Shown here: positions 22,304-33,577 of the stretch, one piece after another
Layout: every line of letters starts with the position of its first letter
Position numbering within the stretch: the stretch's first letter is position 1
Source of the DNA: Boswellia sacra
Lineage: Eukaryota > Streptophyta > Magnoliopsida > Sapindales > Burseraceae
DNA length: 64,000 nt
Assembly (NCBI GenBank): GCA_013180625.2
Contig: SNVD02010063.1
Coordinates: 1 to 64,000, forward strand
Reading direction: 5' to 3'
The notes under the pieces: model-generated
What the model saw: the letters and a program-made list of their open reading frames with translations, nothing else
Databases searched by the model: none
Told to the model about the DNA's origin: nothing
Position numbers and translations under genes: made by a program

Positions 22304-23533
22304 GGAATACGAATTATTTGCCCCTGAGTTTTCGCCGTTTTCGTCCCTAACGTTTCAAAAATTATGATTTAGCCCTGAGGTTTGGCCTAAACTTATCATC
22401 CCTCGCTAGCGTTAACTTTAACAAAAAAAAAAAAAATGTTAAAGCCTGCCGATGGCAGTAATAGAATAAATCTAATAGCCTTATTATTGATATTTTATAA
22501 TATAATATTTAATCCAAAGATAAGTGTATTCAATGAAAACAGATAATTATATTTTCCCAGGTTATCTGTTCTTCTTCTCTCTCTATTCTACGAAAAACAA
22601 TTAATTACAAAAATTTATAAAACAAGAAAAAAATTCGGACAAATATAAAATCGTAACAAATTGCCACCACTGTCCACAAAGCCACACCACCAAAATCGTA
22701 GACCGCAATGCTTACAAATATACAATTTGTACAAACTAAACACCAGAAAGTAAATTATACGATTAATACACAATCGCAAATCAGCAGAATGGTAATCGTC
22801 AAATCGCCACCACCATCAGTTCTTCAAAGAAATTAAATTGTAAAAATATACGGTTATAACAAACTGAAAACCATAATCAGGCCAACCAAAATTGCAAACA
22901 CATTGCTAAGCCAAATAAATTATTGATGAATTATCTCAATTGAAATCCAAAAAACCTCAAACGAACTCTCTCGCTTATTCAACAAACTCCTCAAATGAAC
23001 TCTCTGGCTTTGTGATCCCACCACCGACTTCTTCAACAAAACCCAGAAAACATAGAAGTTCCCACCACTGGCTCCTTTAACAAACCCGGAAGATCCCAAA
23101 ACCGGCTTCTTCAACAAACCCAGAAAACTCAGAAGATCCCACCCTTGGCTTTTTCAACAAAACCAGCAAACCCACGACATACAACTACCGGCTTCGACAA
23201 ACTTCTCAAATGAACTCTTTGGTTCACATGGCCGCCACCCCGCTGCTTCAACTACAACGACTCACCCTAACCATAACCGCTGCAATCTCTGGGCGACTTG
23301 AGCTGTCAATTTCATGGGTGTTATTGGCAATGTGGGCGAGGGATTGGAGGGAGTGGGAGAGAGGTGGAACTGGAGGAGCGAGAGGGAGCGTTGTGGGTGT
23401 TAAGTGTTTGGAAACCCATTAGAGAGTGAGGGACATGGAGAGGAAGTCGGAGGCAAGGTGAAGAACCGTTGATTTGGGGTTTAAATTTAAATTTAAATTA
23501 ATTTTTAATAATTTTAATTATGGTTAAAAAGTT

Positions 23534-24719
23534 AGAAAAATTAAAAAAATAGACATAAGTAGGAACCTTTGATAAAATTTAGACGTATCTTAAAAAATTT
23601 TCATACCATATATACTTTTTTGACAAAAAAACTCAATTATCATAACCCTTATTTATGTAATTACTTAATTACCCTAACCCTTATTTACGTAATTAAATTT
23701 AGAAATAAAAAGAAGTAAACGAAATAAAGAAACCAGTTACTCCTTCATACACATCACTATTCAAAACAATCTTCAACAACTGAAGCTGAGCAACAAGGAA
23801 AGAAAAACTTTCGTTATTCTCTCTCTAAATGACTAAAATGTCCTTTGAAACTCAAACTTAAAAAAAAAAAAAGACGCGTTTCGTTGTGACGAAGAGGACA
23901 CTCGACATTTCGAGTCATGTCGGATATTTCAACCGGCACTCGACATCATCGTCGGAGTTCACTCGATACTAGACATAACATGTCGAGTCTTGTCGGATGC
24001 ACGGACCGACACTCGACATTACATGTCGAGTCATGTCGGATGTTTCAACCGGCACTCGACATTATCGTCGATGTTCACTCGACACTAGACATAACATGTC
24101 GAGTCTTGTTGGATGCACGGACCAACACTCGACATTACATGTCGAATCATGTTGGATGTTTCAACCGACACTCGACATCATCGTCGGTGTTCACTCGACA
24201 CTCATAACACACCGACGATGATGTCGAGTGTCAATTGAAGCATCCGACAGGACTCGACATATCGAGTGTCTTCTTCATCACGACGAAACGCATCGATTTT
24301 CACCATTTTTACACACATCAAATTAAAAAATCAACTAAATAACATTTCGTTTAGCCCCACAAACACAGAAAAAATACAAAATACAAACCCAAACTCAAAT
24401 CCTCAAATTCAAAATCCCTAAAATCTACCCCAAATCCCCAAACACAGAATAAGTTTCTTGTTCCTCTTGCTACGTTTCGGACTGTATTTTCTGTATTGAA
24501 AGCTAGACAACAATAGACGGTTATGAAAATAAGACACGGTTATAGAAATACGAAGAGGTAAGTGAAGGAAAGAGGGAAAGAAAGAGTTTAGGAATAAATT
24601 AAATTTCAAAGGGTATTTAAGTCTTTTTATCAAGAAAGTATCTATCACATGAAAATTTTTCAGGATACGTCCAAATTTCGTCAAGGGTCCCTAATTGTGT
24701 CCATCTTTTTAATTTTTCC
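23534..24719. mobile_element. Small non-autonomous Mutator-like element related to the 6 kb one
   Basis: The ends GAAAAATTAAAAA...TAGACA and, inverted, GGAAAAATTAAAAAG...TGGACA match the termini of the large element at 15926-21955. Shared blocks include 'gaaatttggacgtatc' and 'aagtctttttatcaagaaa'. Flanks TAAAAAGTT (23525-23533) and TAAAAAATT (24720-24728) match at 8 of 9 and look like a true target duplication. It codes for no protein. Its centre is an array of CGACACTCGAC-type repeats. It lies inside another element (22304-24939), so it arrived later. Confidence 0.78.
23899..24215. repeat. Tandem 111-116 base units with embedded palindromes
   Basis: CACTCGACATT starts units at 23899, 24010 and 24126. 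Each unit carries ATGTCGAGT, CATGTCGGAT, TTTCAACCG, ATCGTCG and TGTTCACTCGA in the same order. The outer parts of the array are inverted copies of one another, so the whole could fold into a large cruciform. Confidence 0.85.
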
Positions 24720-24939
24720 TAAAAAATTTAATATTTAATCAATATTTTTAATGAATATTATAGTTAAATATATTTTAGTTTAATTTAATTTTTAATTTGA
24801 TTGCATGTAAGATTACCTTTAACCCTTGCTCTGTTAACTATACCATAGAATTTGATACCTCAGGGGCAAATTTTATTTCTGAGAAGTGAGAGACGATCTG
24901 CCTTTCCAGCGAAACCTCTGAGGGCAAAAGTTATTATCC

Positions 24940-25351
24940 TTTAAAAAAATGCAGAATAAAAAATATGAAAGTATCTTACATATTTGGGTCAAACAATTAG
25001 GTTGCGCATGTTTATATTTTAAAACATAATTTTATGAAAACGCATTTTTTTAATTTATTTAAATTAATATAATTCACATATCATTTTTAAAATTTAAAAA
25101 AAATTAAATCAATCCTTTTTTTTAATTTTAAAAACAACAATTCAAAAAAAAAACAAATAATAAACGCAATCTTAGTGATTATGGGCCAAACTCTTGGAAA
25201 GGACAAAAGCTGTTATGGGCTGCCCGAGTCCTGGTCTCTACACAGGTAGACCCAAGAGTTTCCAACAACGACTCCCTTAGTCCCTCTATTCTAGCGTTCT
25301 TCTCTAGTCCCATGAAAATACCAGCTTGCTTCAGTAAATCCAAATCGAAAA
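24940..25351. other. Upstream region of the EMB1923-like gene
   Basis: AT-rich DNA to about 25170, then sequence with 'atgggcc' (25180-25186) and 'tatgggctgcccga' (25214-25227). The TGGGCY-type hexamers in these stretches (TGGGCC 25181-25186, TGGGCT 25216-25221) resemble Site II elements of housekeeping gene promoters. No TATA box is obvious close to the start codon. Confidence 0.45.
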
Positions 25352-27348
25352 ATGATGCTTTCGACTGCTTTCTCCTACCCCCACCAAACCCTTAAACCCC
25401 CTCTTCTCCCTCACCTCAAAACGAATTCAACTTCTAGACTCTCCCTTCGAAACCATAACCAAATTGGTTCGTCTCGCTCTTGTTTCACCAAAATTCGTTC
25501 CTTTAATCCATCGCTTACTTCCAGTTTTCTTGGGTTTCCCGGCAACAAAAGATTAGGGCTCTCATGCAATAGACGGTCGGAATTCTGTTTGAATGCAGAG
25601 AAGGGAGAGGAAGGGGAGAGTAAGAGCAGCGATAGTAGTGTTGATGAAGATGAAAATTTGGCGAGAGGTGAGAGTACAATGCCTGAACGGTTCAGGCACA
25701 TGACCAAAGAAGCTCCTGACCCTCCTTTGAGATGGCCTTGGTTTGTTGGTAAGTTTATTGATCTGGGTTTTTGAGATTAACTATTTCCAATGTTATGTTT
25801 GTAAAATTATGTGCTTTGAGTAAGCCGTTCTCAGTTCGTTCGATCGATACTACTATTTGCTTTGATTATTGATTAATGTTAAAATAGTCACTTTGCAAAA
25901 CTTTGTAAAATTTTATTTTCCTCAACTTCAGGGTTGGGAAAAAATAAAGTTGCTCCAGTAGCTACTTCTACCTAGGGATGGTATGGAAATCTTAGCTCAT
26001 ACAAGTATAGAATGAACTGTATAGTGTAGAAGTGAAGAAGATAGGCGTTTGATCAAAATTCTTGTAATAAATCTTTTTGCAAGTACTTTACTATCATAAA
26101 TTTTATTTATTTACTGCCAATTTTGATAGTCCGGGGAGGCTCTTATGAGGAATTGCTTGTGAGATTTGACTGAAGTTTTCTTCAGCGCTAAGAATCTTAT
26201 AGAGGTATTTGTGACATATCGTGGGCAGTTTATAATTGCTAGATTGATTATGTCTTCATTTTATACAGCCCGAAATGGGTAAAATTATGTGGAAGGGGTT
26301 AGGGGCAGATTTCTGGGTAAAGGAAAATTGGAGAGGGAGAAAGTAAGATGGGTAATATGATCCATGGACATTTGGGGTTGACACACGTTATAATTATATC
26401 ACGAACTGAAATAATTATACCTGAACAAGAAAGTTTTTACATCTTCAGGGTGGATGATTGGGGAAACTTAATACAGTTTACATCTTCTTCTTGAGTACAA
26501 GTAGTAACTAGTGGTTTATATAGGGAATCAATTAAATTATTTCATTTGATCATTTAGGGTTCTTCACTTAACAGAAAAAAGAACGAAACTGTAACAAAAA
26601 ATCGTGGTGATGCTGACTTAGTTCTTTTCATTTTATAATCTATTTTGCAGCAATAGCATTCCTTGTCTACACATGGAGGGCAGTTTTGTTCGAACTATCT
26701 AATTGGGGAAAGACTGCAGTGGGTATTGGTCATTTTGTTGGATACCTCCTAAAACTTGTCTTAGCCCTTGTCTTCCATTTCATAGGGGATCCAATTACTT
26801 CCCTGATCATGTGTGTAGAAACTGCAATCTATACCATTCGGGCGTTCTACTCTGGGATAGTGGCATATACACCTATTCGTGAACTGACTGTGGTTATCAT
26901 GCTTGCATCAGCAGTTCTTGCCATTGCAGAAGCCACTGTCCCAAATGCTGTTAGCATCCAACCATATCTTCTCACAGTATCTGGCCTAATTGGTTATGCA
27001 GCTGTAAGAGGCTTCATCTCTGAGCCATTCTTCTGGACACTTCTTCTGGGAATGTATGGCTTCTCACGATTAATTAAAAAGAGGGACAATGTTACTTCTG
27101 CATTACCTGTTGCAGCTGTTCTAGCTGCCGTCGGAGAGCCCTGGGTTAGAATTGTGGCTATGGCTTCATATCTAGCTCTAGCTATTTCTCACCATTACAA
27201 GAAGATTTCAGCGGGAAAGGAGAAACTTGAAGTCTTAGCAATAGATAGGAAGATTCCACTGCCATTGCTAGGTGCCGCCTTGGCCATTGGAGTCCGTGTT
27301 GCTGCTAAGTGGGCAGGGTACCGGCACTTGACATGGATGATAGCATGA
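25352..27348 (+). CDS. Plastid multi-pass membrane protein, EMB1923-like (tentative)
   Basis: Two exons, 25352-25748 and 26651-27348, join in phase 1 (G|GTAAG donor, TTTTGCAG acceptor) to give 364 residues. The first 75 or so residues are rich in Ser, Thr, Arg and Leu and poor in acids, like a chloroplast transit peptide. An acidic Ser-rich stretch follows (EKGEEGESKSSDSS), then a conserved-looking PDPPLRWPW. Six to eight hydrophobic segments come after, for example AIAFLVYTWRAVLF, LLKLVLALVFHFIG, VIMLASAVLAIAEA and LLGAALAIGVRVAA. I recognise it as probably the Arabidopsis EMB1923 (At4g28210) type, a protein needed for embryo development with unknown biochemical role. Support also comes from the next protein gene being NDB1, as in Arabidopsis. 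The name was not confirmed by alignment. The exon model itself is well supported. Confidence 0.72.
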
Positions 27349-29293
27349 GGGCTAAAAATTTCTCGCATTTTACCTATTTTCAGATTGTCAGGGAAGTGAT
27401 CTTTTTGAAAGACTCGTACTCATCCAGTAAATACCTGCAGGAGTAACCCAATTTTCTGGTCTTGCTTTTGTTTTTTTTCTTTTTTTAATAATGTATACAT
27501 GGTTAGATATGAGCTTTTTGTTTACATTTTTGATAGAGTCTCTCATACACCTGAAGTATTGAAACTTAAAACCATTTCAAATTTTTCAAAAAACCATATC
27601 TCATAGTAGGGGATATGGCTTAATGACAATATTCTAGTTTCAGAAGAGTTGGACTTGTAATTGAAAAATTTTTTAATAGGTTTTGTTTGATCGTATGCCC
27701 TCAAGTAAGCAGTAAGCTTCCCATTCTTCTCGTTTTCTCTTTTTGAGCTTCTCTTAGAAGATATAAATGAGTTTTTTTATCACTCACGAGCACTTTTTAG
27801 ATGACAATTAAGTAATTTAAAAAAATTTAGAAGAGTTTTTGGACCAACAGAGAAGTTGAAAAAAACGTGCTTCAAGCGTACAATAAAGTTGTATCATCTA
27901 CCTTTTACAATCAAACACAGCACAAATTTACTACATGGTAAAAATAAGAAAAATAAATTAAAATTTTTTTAATAAATAAAATAAAATTTAAATATCCAAT
28001 AATTTTAGGGCACAAATTCACTACCTGGTATAAATAAGAAAAATAAATTAAAAAATTTTTAATAAATAAAGTGAAACATATATATTAAATAATTTTGTGT
28101 CAAGTTAAATTATGTTTTTGGTTGTATTTAGAACTAATAAACAAGATTATAATGTTGGTTGGAGAAATATTGTAAGGTTGATAAAATGAACGTTTTCTAA
28201 TTTAATATTTTTTTTTACTTAAAAACTCAATTTAATCATATAACATTGGTAATATTTTTAAATGTATTTTTTTTTATGTTTTCATATCGTACAATGTATC
28301 AAAAATTTTATTTATTAAAATACGATAAATTATTAAAAATTAAGGTTAAGATTTTTTTTAAAATTAAATTAATTTAAGAAAGGAAATATATATATAAAAG
28401 ACAGGTTAAAGACAAATTAATCACCAGTATACTCTCTTGCTAATTGAGATTTTGATCCCCTTTCCTACTTCTCTGTCCTTATCTTTCTTATGCGTTGTCT
28501 TCATTTACAGTACTCTTAAAAAATAAAACAAAATAGAACAAGAACTATTAGATGATGCTATTCACTCAAATTTATAACCTCAAGATTCAGCTAATTTTAT
28601 TATACTTAAATCACAAATATTTCTCTTGTAATAATTTGTCTACATAACTAAATTTAGAGGGGGTATTTTAAAAAATTAACCAAGTCTTTTTTTTTTTTTT
28701 TTGTGTGTGTAATCAACATCCATTAACTCGTAAAAAATGAACTTTAGCATCTGATATAGAAATATACTATTGTTATTCAAGACTGAGCTCTTAACTTAAT
28801 AATAAAATAAAATCATAACCTGCTATTCACATGTCAAATAATATTTAATTTAAAATTTTATTTTTTATTTCTTTTTTTTTAATCCAATCTCTCAAGTTAT
28901 CTCCAGTTAAATGACTTAGGTTGTGTCAAACAATTATATATATAGAATTACCCGTACTTTTATGATTAAATTTAACTAATTTAATTAAATTTAGAGAATT
29001 CATGCATATCCAATCAAGTCTATTAATAAGTTAACATTATGACACGTTATTAAATAAATAAATAAAATAAGAAAATAGAAGAACAAAAAATAAATTATAT
29101 AGCTATCATAAATCAAATAAAATTAAAATACATCAGATTTTATAGAATTAATTAAATGGATTGATGATACGTTTAGAATTGTTCTCTAATTAATTCTCAT
29201 AGAAATATATGTGATTTTCAACAACTCCATCAGGTCCGATCGAACCCAATTCAACCCATGTCTGTTAACCGGGTCCATTTATTTGAACTCCAA
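27349..29293. other. Long AT-rich intergenic region
   Basis: It contains the likely 3' UTR of the preceding gene (to about 27530) and then very AT-rich DNA without a readable gene. A direct duplication with 90-base period is noted separately. Confidence 0.6.
27921..28102. repeat. Two tandem 90-base AT-rich units
   Basis: Units begin 'cacaaattta' (27921) and 'cacaaattca' (28011). Both continue with 'taaataagaaaaataaatta' or a close variant, 'ttttaataaataaa', and a later 'aataatttt'. Confidence 0.7.
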
Positions 29294-29430
29294 AAGCCCA
29301 ATGGAATGTCCTAAAAATTTCGGCCAAACCCAACTCCGACTGGGCCAAACAGAACATTGAGACCCGAACCGACCCGAGTAAGTTATATTTTTGGAGCAGA
29401 AGATTTTGGGGTTAGGGTTTTTAGGGTTTG
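29294..29430 (+). promoter_or_regulatory. Promoter-like region with Site II and telo-box motifs
   Basis: AGCCCA (29295-29300, TGGGCT on the other strand) and TGGGCC (29341-29346) are Site II-type elements. Then come a TATA-like TTATATTTTT near 29382 and telo-boxes TAGGGTTT at 29413-29420 and 29422-29429 (AAACCCTA inverted). More telo-boxes lie at 29518-29525 and 29569-29576. In plants, Site II plus telo-box is characteristic of ribosomal protein and snoRNA genes. Two structured RNAs follow about 0.9 kb downstream on the same strand. Confidence 0.6.
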
Positions 29431-30320
29431 AAAAGATCTATATAAACACAAGTCCTTATTCAACACTCTCACAATCCCTCTCTTCAGAAGAAGAGGCAGG
29501 GTATAGGCATTTAGAGCTAGGGTTTCTATTCTTTTCATTAATCGTAGTTCTTCGATTGGTTTCAGAGCTAGGGTTTCTTTTCTTTTTATTAATCGTAATT
29601 TTTTCCTTTGAATTTTTCGATTGGTTTCAGCTCACTGCACGACGCTACCCCGGGCTTCTCTGAAGCTAACGCGGTGACGAAGAAAGCCCCAAAGCTTGTG
29701 CTAAACCGACGCCGTTAGTGTTGCAGTTTAGCCCCTTCTTCCACGGCTGATCTGTGTCAAATCAACGGCTACATATCCCATCTAAATCATTAGCAATGTG
29801 CCTCTCCACACCTTTAGCTGGTTTTCGATTGCAGTGACTCCGAAAATTAGGCTAGTCATGGAGGCAAATAGTTAACTTGGCGGAGGTACACGTGGGGGTA
29901 TATTTTCTCAATATTTTTGCCTCTAAAATCATCCGCTATATTTATTTATTTATGTTTTCTTGATTTGACAATCAATTCTGGCAATGATTTAATACTTATC
30001 CGCGCTTCTGAGAGTTATCTATGAAGCAGATAAATCAAAAGGTTGAATTTCTTAATATGAGCCAGCTTACGATTTGTTTTCTACCTTTAACGTTGTTGTG
30101 TTAGTTCTTTGTTGGATAGTGATTGGCAATGAGGATTACCATTCAGCTTTAAATGCCAGTTCTGCTTCTGAAAATTCTTGATTGATAAAGCTGTTACATA
30201 CTCTGAGCCTCTTTCTTGTAAATCTTAAAAAAAAAAATTTAAAGTTTTTAAGTTGAAATTTGTTGTTTTTGAAAAAGTTTCAAGTTTGTAAGGCGATTTG
30301 TTTCGTGCAAATTGAAGTTG

Positions 30321-30428
30321 ATGATGATTTATCCATGTTTTTGAGGTGTAGCTGGTCCCAAGTCCCTGTTTCAGGGAGAACCTACTTGGGGTTACTACAC
30401 TAGTCATGAAATTACTGGATTTCTCTGA
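30321..30428 (+). ncRNA. Box C/D snoRNA-like RNA, copy 1, with long internal hairpin
   Basis: Box C ATGATGA (30321-30327) and box D CTGA (30425-30428) bound a 108-base unit. Between them 30346-30400 folds as a hairpin with GTGTAG/CTACAC at its base, CCAAGT/ACTTGG in the middle and CCCTG/CAGGG at the tip. The 12 bases before box D (TTACTGGATTTCT region) are shared with copy 2 and would be the guide, but I do not recognise a target. Paired changes with copy 2 support the fold. Confidence 0.55.
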
Positions 30429-30593
30429 GACACATTAAGTTAACAACTTTGTATTTTCGAGGTTTAATAATGTTCTTTTGAGTCAAGCAATTGTTTTTAA
30501 AAATTGTAAAGGTTTAGAATATTTATTAGAAATAATAGCTATGATGATGATTGTTTGTTGTTGTTTAGTGTTCTTAATGTTTTTAAAATGTCA

Positions 30594-30703
30594 GTGATGA
30601 TATAATCCAACTTGTTTGAGTTGTAGTGGAGCCAAGTCCCTGTTTCAAGGGAGAACCTACTTGGCAGAAGCTACAACACTCTGATGTTATTGGATTTCTC
30701 TGA
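30594..30703 (+). ncRNA. Box C/D snoRNA-like RNA, copy 2, with long internal hairpin
   Basis: Box C GTGATGA (30594-30600) and box D CTGA (30700-30703) are flanked by AATGTC before (30587-30592) and GGCATT after (30704-30709), which can pair as a terminal stem. The hairpin 30620-30677 has GTTGTAG/CTACAAC, GCCAAGT/ACTTGGC and CCCT/AGGG stems. An internal CTGA (30681-30684) could be box D'. The unit is about 110 bases and parallels copy 1 throughout. Confidence 0.6.
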
Positions 30704-31060
30704 GGCATTACATTTGTGTAGAAGTAGTAGTGTCTTGACATTAATTTTAAATTTTGCGAATGAAATCTGAGTTTTAACTATACTCTTTATCCGTTGCTGT
30801 GGGTATGGGGTCTGAAAAACTCAGATATTAATGTGTTGTCATCAGCTTCGTCTTCTGTATACTGACGAGATTGGAGTTAAATAACAGCACTACAAAAAAA
30901 AAAAGGAAAAATTATCCTGTTATATATTTGGAAGGCTTTATGATAATGCTTGCATTTCACCATCTTCTCCTCTTGTAGTTTGTTTTGTTGCAGGAATCTT
31001 GAGGCGCTGTTCTACAATCTTTTCATTAGAGAGGCACTTTCACTATGATTTTTTTTTAAA

Positions 31061-33577
31061 AGATCATTGGCGGACTTAAAATGCCTGTATGGTGTTCGAA
31101 CCTGAAACCTTAAGGATGTGTTTTTTATTTGCGATTATTTGAGGACAAAGGATTAGTATGACTGGACCTAAAATTTGATTATTATCAGTTTGAATACAGC
31201 AGATGGAACTTCTGTGGGAACTGTGGAATATATTATAATGCAAGAACTCAAAAATTTATGGTTGAAAGTGCAAGAGAGCACTAAGGTTATTTCTTCAATT
31301 GAGTCAAAACCGTGTTATTCACAAAGCGAGCATATGGCTATTTCTACGGTGTACTGGGTATTATATCAGCTTATCTTCCATGTAAATCTGACTGGCTCAG
31401 CTCTAGGTTCAAGTGACTCTGTCCTGAATAACTGAGTAGGAGTGGTGTTGTGAACGAGTAAGGAGTGGGCTTGAATGGTATTGAGGAGGTTTGGCTCGCA
31501 GAGCTTGAGTAGGAAGTGGGGTGAGCGCTGGAATTTGACTCGAAAGGCTCAACAGAATGTACCTTACCTTGGATCCTTAACGCGATGAACAAAAAACCTA
31601 CTTTGATTTTTTGTTTTGATTCTTGTGATTGTGATGACCCAAGGTTCTAACCTACTTTGATTTTTTGTTTTGATTCTTGTGATTGTGATGATCTAAGGTT
31701 CTCGTAAAAATGTAGTTTGAAGGAAGACAGCTATTGCAGCCCCCTAAAAGTTGTAAAAGCACCCAACGTATGGATACGTTGGGTGTACTGTAGTGAGATC
31801 CGGGTTATTGGGCTTAGATGCAAAGAATTGGCCGACTTTAAGCCTGTTGGTCGTCTGGCTTTGATAGAATGAATCGCGCTGACCTTAAGACTCTGGGTCA
31901 TTGGGCTGACCCAAAGTCTGTCTAACGTCTGTTTCGGAGCGCGGGCCTGTTTCTCTGCGTGGCGTGCGTGACTTGGCGAAGTAGCTCTGACAGCTGTCTG
32001 CTTTCCCTTGGTTTGAAGTTTGAACAAGCTGCTAATAGACTGTAATAGTCATACAATCCCTCATCACCTCTACTTTCCGCGTCTTCCCACAAACAATCCA
32101 TTGGCCAAGCGGTATGCTAAACTTTGGGAGTTTTCTTCCTCACATATGTCCCAGATCAAGTAACACACAATTATCATTGTTAATAATTGAAAACTTGTAA
32201 AGTTTTTTATGAAGAAATTTTTTCATAAATACATATTTGCCTATCAATAAAATAACATATTATTACATATATATAAGCTATTTAAAATTAATAATTTTGT
32301 ATAATTATGATTGAATAAAGAAAAGAATGCACATATAAAACAAATGGAAGTGAGATCTATCTTTTTCCAAAGGTTGTCGGAAAACATGATTTTAATTTGG
32401 TTTGTCTAATTACAAGGCATAAATATGAATCACGTTGCAAGAGTGAGTGGTATCTAATTCTAAGACAGCCTGTACGCCGTAATGGACATCCTTTTCCAGC
32501 TTTTCGAAAGAAATAGTACTTCCACTATTTTAACGCCCTCGCTTTCAAACACCTCATCTTTTATGTAATCTTCCTTGTCTGCTGTTTAATTTGCATAGAA
32601 AATCATGTCTTACCTGACAGATATTTGAAGAAAGGCAAAGGTATATCGGCCCCACCCATTTCAGCGATCATTGGTCCATGCCATGCTTTTCTCGCTTAAC
32701 TCACTGACGCTCGTTTCTGATCTGCATATTATGCAATGCCAGTTCACACGGCACAACTCCCGCATGCTATTTCGATTGATTTTCTACCAAACGCAAAGCT
32801 TAAAATATGGGTCTACCGCTTCATTGTTTTGACATGATTATATTTTTATTGACATGATTATATTTTTAGAGTAACGAAGGTGCGTTTGTTTTTTAATCTA
32901 TAATCTATTTTACGTACTGAATATTTTTTAACTGTATATTTTTTAACGTATTTTATATTTAATATCAATTATATATCTTATTTAAAATTTAAAATAATTT
33001 AAAATCAATTATATATTTTTAAATTTAATTAAAAATAAAAATACAAATCCACACGCCTTAAAATGCCATGTCTTAAAATGTCGTGCAACCATTAAATATT
33101 ATTTCAATCGTCTCTACGCTATCTATACTTTAGATCTGCGTTGTTGCTTTGCTCATTGTATAGTCAAACAATAATGATCTTCTATAACATATAAAATGCT
33201 TGTTGATGGTGTTGCATTGAAAGTAAGAAAAAGACAACAATATCAATTTATTTTCTACATTACAAATTTTGCCATTAACAGGGAGATCAGTTAACGTCGA
33301 ATAATATCATACAAACATCAGACACATTTCCGTTTAGTAATGGAGAAGCCTTAATAAAAAATTGCCACGTGCTCTACGCTGATCACAAAGACAAATTAAA
33401 AAATTTCACTCGAAAGCTAATCACTGTTTGACCCCTAGCTCTCTCTCTCTCCCCCTCTCGCAACAGCCTGTCTTCTTCTTCTGCTACTGCTAACTTTCTT
33501 CAGTGTGGTGTCTGTCAGTATTTCCAATCAACCAATCAAATTATCTGTTTCCAATCAGATAACTTTTAGTTTTCAAA
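31061..33577. other. Intergenic region upstream of NDB1
   Basis: No supported gene. It contains a two-unit 54-base repeat (31597-31704). A less AT-rich stretch at 31730-32100 is unlike its surroundings and may be a retroelement remnant. AT-rich DNA follows to about 33400. The last 180 bases have CT-rich runs ('ctctctctctctcccc' at 33440-33455) typical of plant 5' leaders. Confidence 0.55.
31597..31704. repeat. Two tandem 54-base units
   Basis: CCTACTTTGATTTTTTG starts both units (31597 and 31651). The copies differ at only a few bases near their ends (ACCCAAGGTTCTAA against ATCTAAGGTTCTCG), so the duplication is recent. Confidence 0.95.

Larger units (their letters stand above)
22304..24939. 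mobile_element. Non-autonomous DNA element with about 110-base imperfect TIRs
   Basis: The left end (22304-22412) and the inverted right end (24834-24939) share a pattern in the same order: GGAATACGAATTATTTGCCCCTGAG against GGATAATAACTTTTGCCCTCAGAG (each shown here only as its terminal 24-25 positions of imperfect match), then TTTCGC, then a second GAGGTtt block, then GTTAAC. Flanking 9-mers TTCCAAAAA and TTTAAAAAA match at 7 of 9, which is weak in A-rich DNA. The interior has no transposase. It includes short degenerate repeats of 'aaacccagaaaac' and 'cttcttcaacaaa' (about 22950-23170). A second element sits inside it (23534-24719). Confidence 0.45.
29391..31060 (+). ncRNA. Putative spliced non-coding host transcript for two snoRNA-like units
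   Basis: No conserved protein is readable; the longest frame (29391-29663) is low-complexity Leu/Phe/Ser. The 5' part has two near-copies of a pyrimidine-rich segment, each ending CGATTGGTTTCAG (29552-29564 and 29618-29630), an apparent duplicated 3' splice site. Two structured units lie at 30321-30428 and 30594-30703. A later 'tgttgcag' near 30993 could start a last exon. The extent given is approximate: a start after the TATA-like motif and an end before the next anonymous DNA. This is an inference from promoter motifs and RNA structure. Confidence 0.4.

Noticed and set aside
23899..24215. Regular repeats that might suggest a CRISPR array or satellite
   Set aside because: Plant nuclear context, units are continuous without unique spacers, and they lie inside a Mutator-like element.
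29391..29663. 90-residue frame as a protein gene
   Set aside because: Low-complexity Leu/Phe/Ser content, spans a duplicated segment, and lies where a non-coding leader is more likely.
31175..31435. 86-residue frame downstream of the RNA units
   Set aside because: No recognisable domain and no splice or promoter context that supports it.
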